Position numbers and translations under genes: made by a program. A DNA stretch of 64,000 nt, from positions 3,162,001 through 3,226,000 of the forward strand of contig OZ251222.1 of assembly GCA_965240325.2 (NCBI GenBank), read 5' to 3'. Positions 63,538 to 64,000 of this stretch are shown in pieces. The notes beneath the pieces are model-generated. The model was not told the DNA's origin. It did no database searches and saw only the letters and a program-made list of their open reading frames with translations. The number at the start of each line of letters is the position of its first letter. The first letter of the stretch is position 1. This DNA is from Rebecca billardiae RCC1528 (taxonomy: Eukaryota > Haptophyta).

Positions 63538-64000
63538 ATGGCAGCATTGAACAAGGCGTCCATTGGCGTCAGGCTGCGTGACGAGTCGGGCGCTGCCGGG
63601 CTGCGCCTGGAGGCGATGGAGGACGAGGGCGAGGTGACCGTCTTCATCAAGCACGCGGGGAAGCAGTACTTTGTGAGCGGTCCGAGCGAGTGGGGCGGCA
63701 AGGAGGTGGTGGTCTTCATGCAGCGCCTTGCCTTCTACGCGTGCGCCGTCGGGACCGATGGCGAGATCAGCGCGCCCATCCCGTTCGAGGCCATGGGCGC
63801 GCACCGCGCCGCCGGCCGCTTCCCGTCGGTCGTGAAGGTCGCCTCAGGCGGGCTTCACGCGGCGCAGTCGATGATGAAGGAGCAGCAGCCCATCAACGAC
63901 GCTGGCAAGCACTGGCTCGCGTCGGCGCAAGTGGAGCGCAACGCGCTCAGCGTGGGCAACCACACCGGCCTCGACGCGCTCACCATCCAGACGCTCCGCA
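63538..64000 (+). CDS. 5' part of a gene, family unknown (runs off the window)
   Basis: From the ATG at 63538 (gagccATGG) the frame stays open to the end of the window, at least 154 codons. It reads like ordinary globular protein: a beta-rich start (KASIGVRLRDE, EGEVTVFIKHAGKQYFVS), then EWGGKEVVVFMQRLAFYACA and PFEAMGAHRAAGRFPSVVKV. There is no signal peptide and no domain that I recognise. It is divergent to the small membrane protein, 297 bp away. Confidence 0.6.
   Translation, partial: MAALNKASIGVRLRDESGAAGLRLEAMEDEGEVTVFIKHAGKQYFVSGPSEWGGKEVVVFMQRLAFYACAVGTDGEISAPIPFEAMGAHRAAGRFPSVVKVASGGLHAAQSMMKEQQPINDAGKHWLASAQVERNALSVGNHTGLDALTIQTLR

Overview
This window is nuclear DNA from a GC-rich unicellular eukaryote, most likely a photosynthetic alga. 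Genes are short-intron or intronless. They include typical eukaryotic families: COMMD2, TMEM18, TAF4, histone H1, ARMC9, a P4-ATPase and a TALE homeobox protein. Several proteins have plastid-type presequences: a 2-Cys peroxiredoxin, a GGPP synthase and an FKBP behind a Tat-like lumen signal. A pelagophyte-like stramenopile or a haptophyte would fit, but the sequence alone does not settle the taxon. Simple repeats (GA, ATT, AT) and AT-rich islands lie only between genes.

Layout: 1-0.7 kb, a decayed coding-like remnant. 1-17.2 kb, a gene-dense block: 2OG oxygenase/COMMD2, Nudix/TALE homeobox, CUE/DUS1L, sugar transporter/coiled-coil protein, TMEM18/ZnT5-like transporter. 17.2-32.8 kb, an accessory region with simple and dispersed repeats and an 8-kb intact Helitron-type transposase ORF that has an N-terminal Ulp1-like protease. 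32.8-48.3 kb, a second gene block: SDR/methyltransferase-PDZ-FKBP fusion, histone H1, HAD phosphatase/unknown ORF, peroxiredoxin/P4-ATPase. 48.7-54.6 kb, a giant secreted, membrane-anchored subtilase. 55.3-61.7 kb, three genes in a row on the minus strand: GGPP synthase, TAF4, ARMC9. 61.7-64 kb, intergenic repeats, then a small membrane protein and a gene that runs off the right edge.

Two organising rules stand out. First, nine gene pairs are head to head, several with only about 80-135 bp between start codons, so shared bidirectional promoters are likely. Second, the 12 introns I could define (74-157 bp) mostly begin GTGCG(C) and end GCGCAG. Their ends are therefore reverse complements of each other (TGCGC...GCGCA), which resembles the short terminal inverted repeats of transposon-derived introns.

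The most unusual contents are the Ulp1-Rep-helicase transposase, the methyltransferase/Tat-signal/PDZ/FKBP fusion, the TIR-like intron ends and several dispersed repeats. Exon boundaries were placed by reading frame, splice dinucleotides and family conservation; no transcript data were available.
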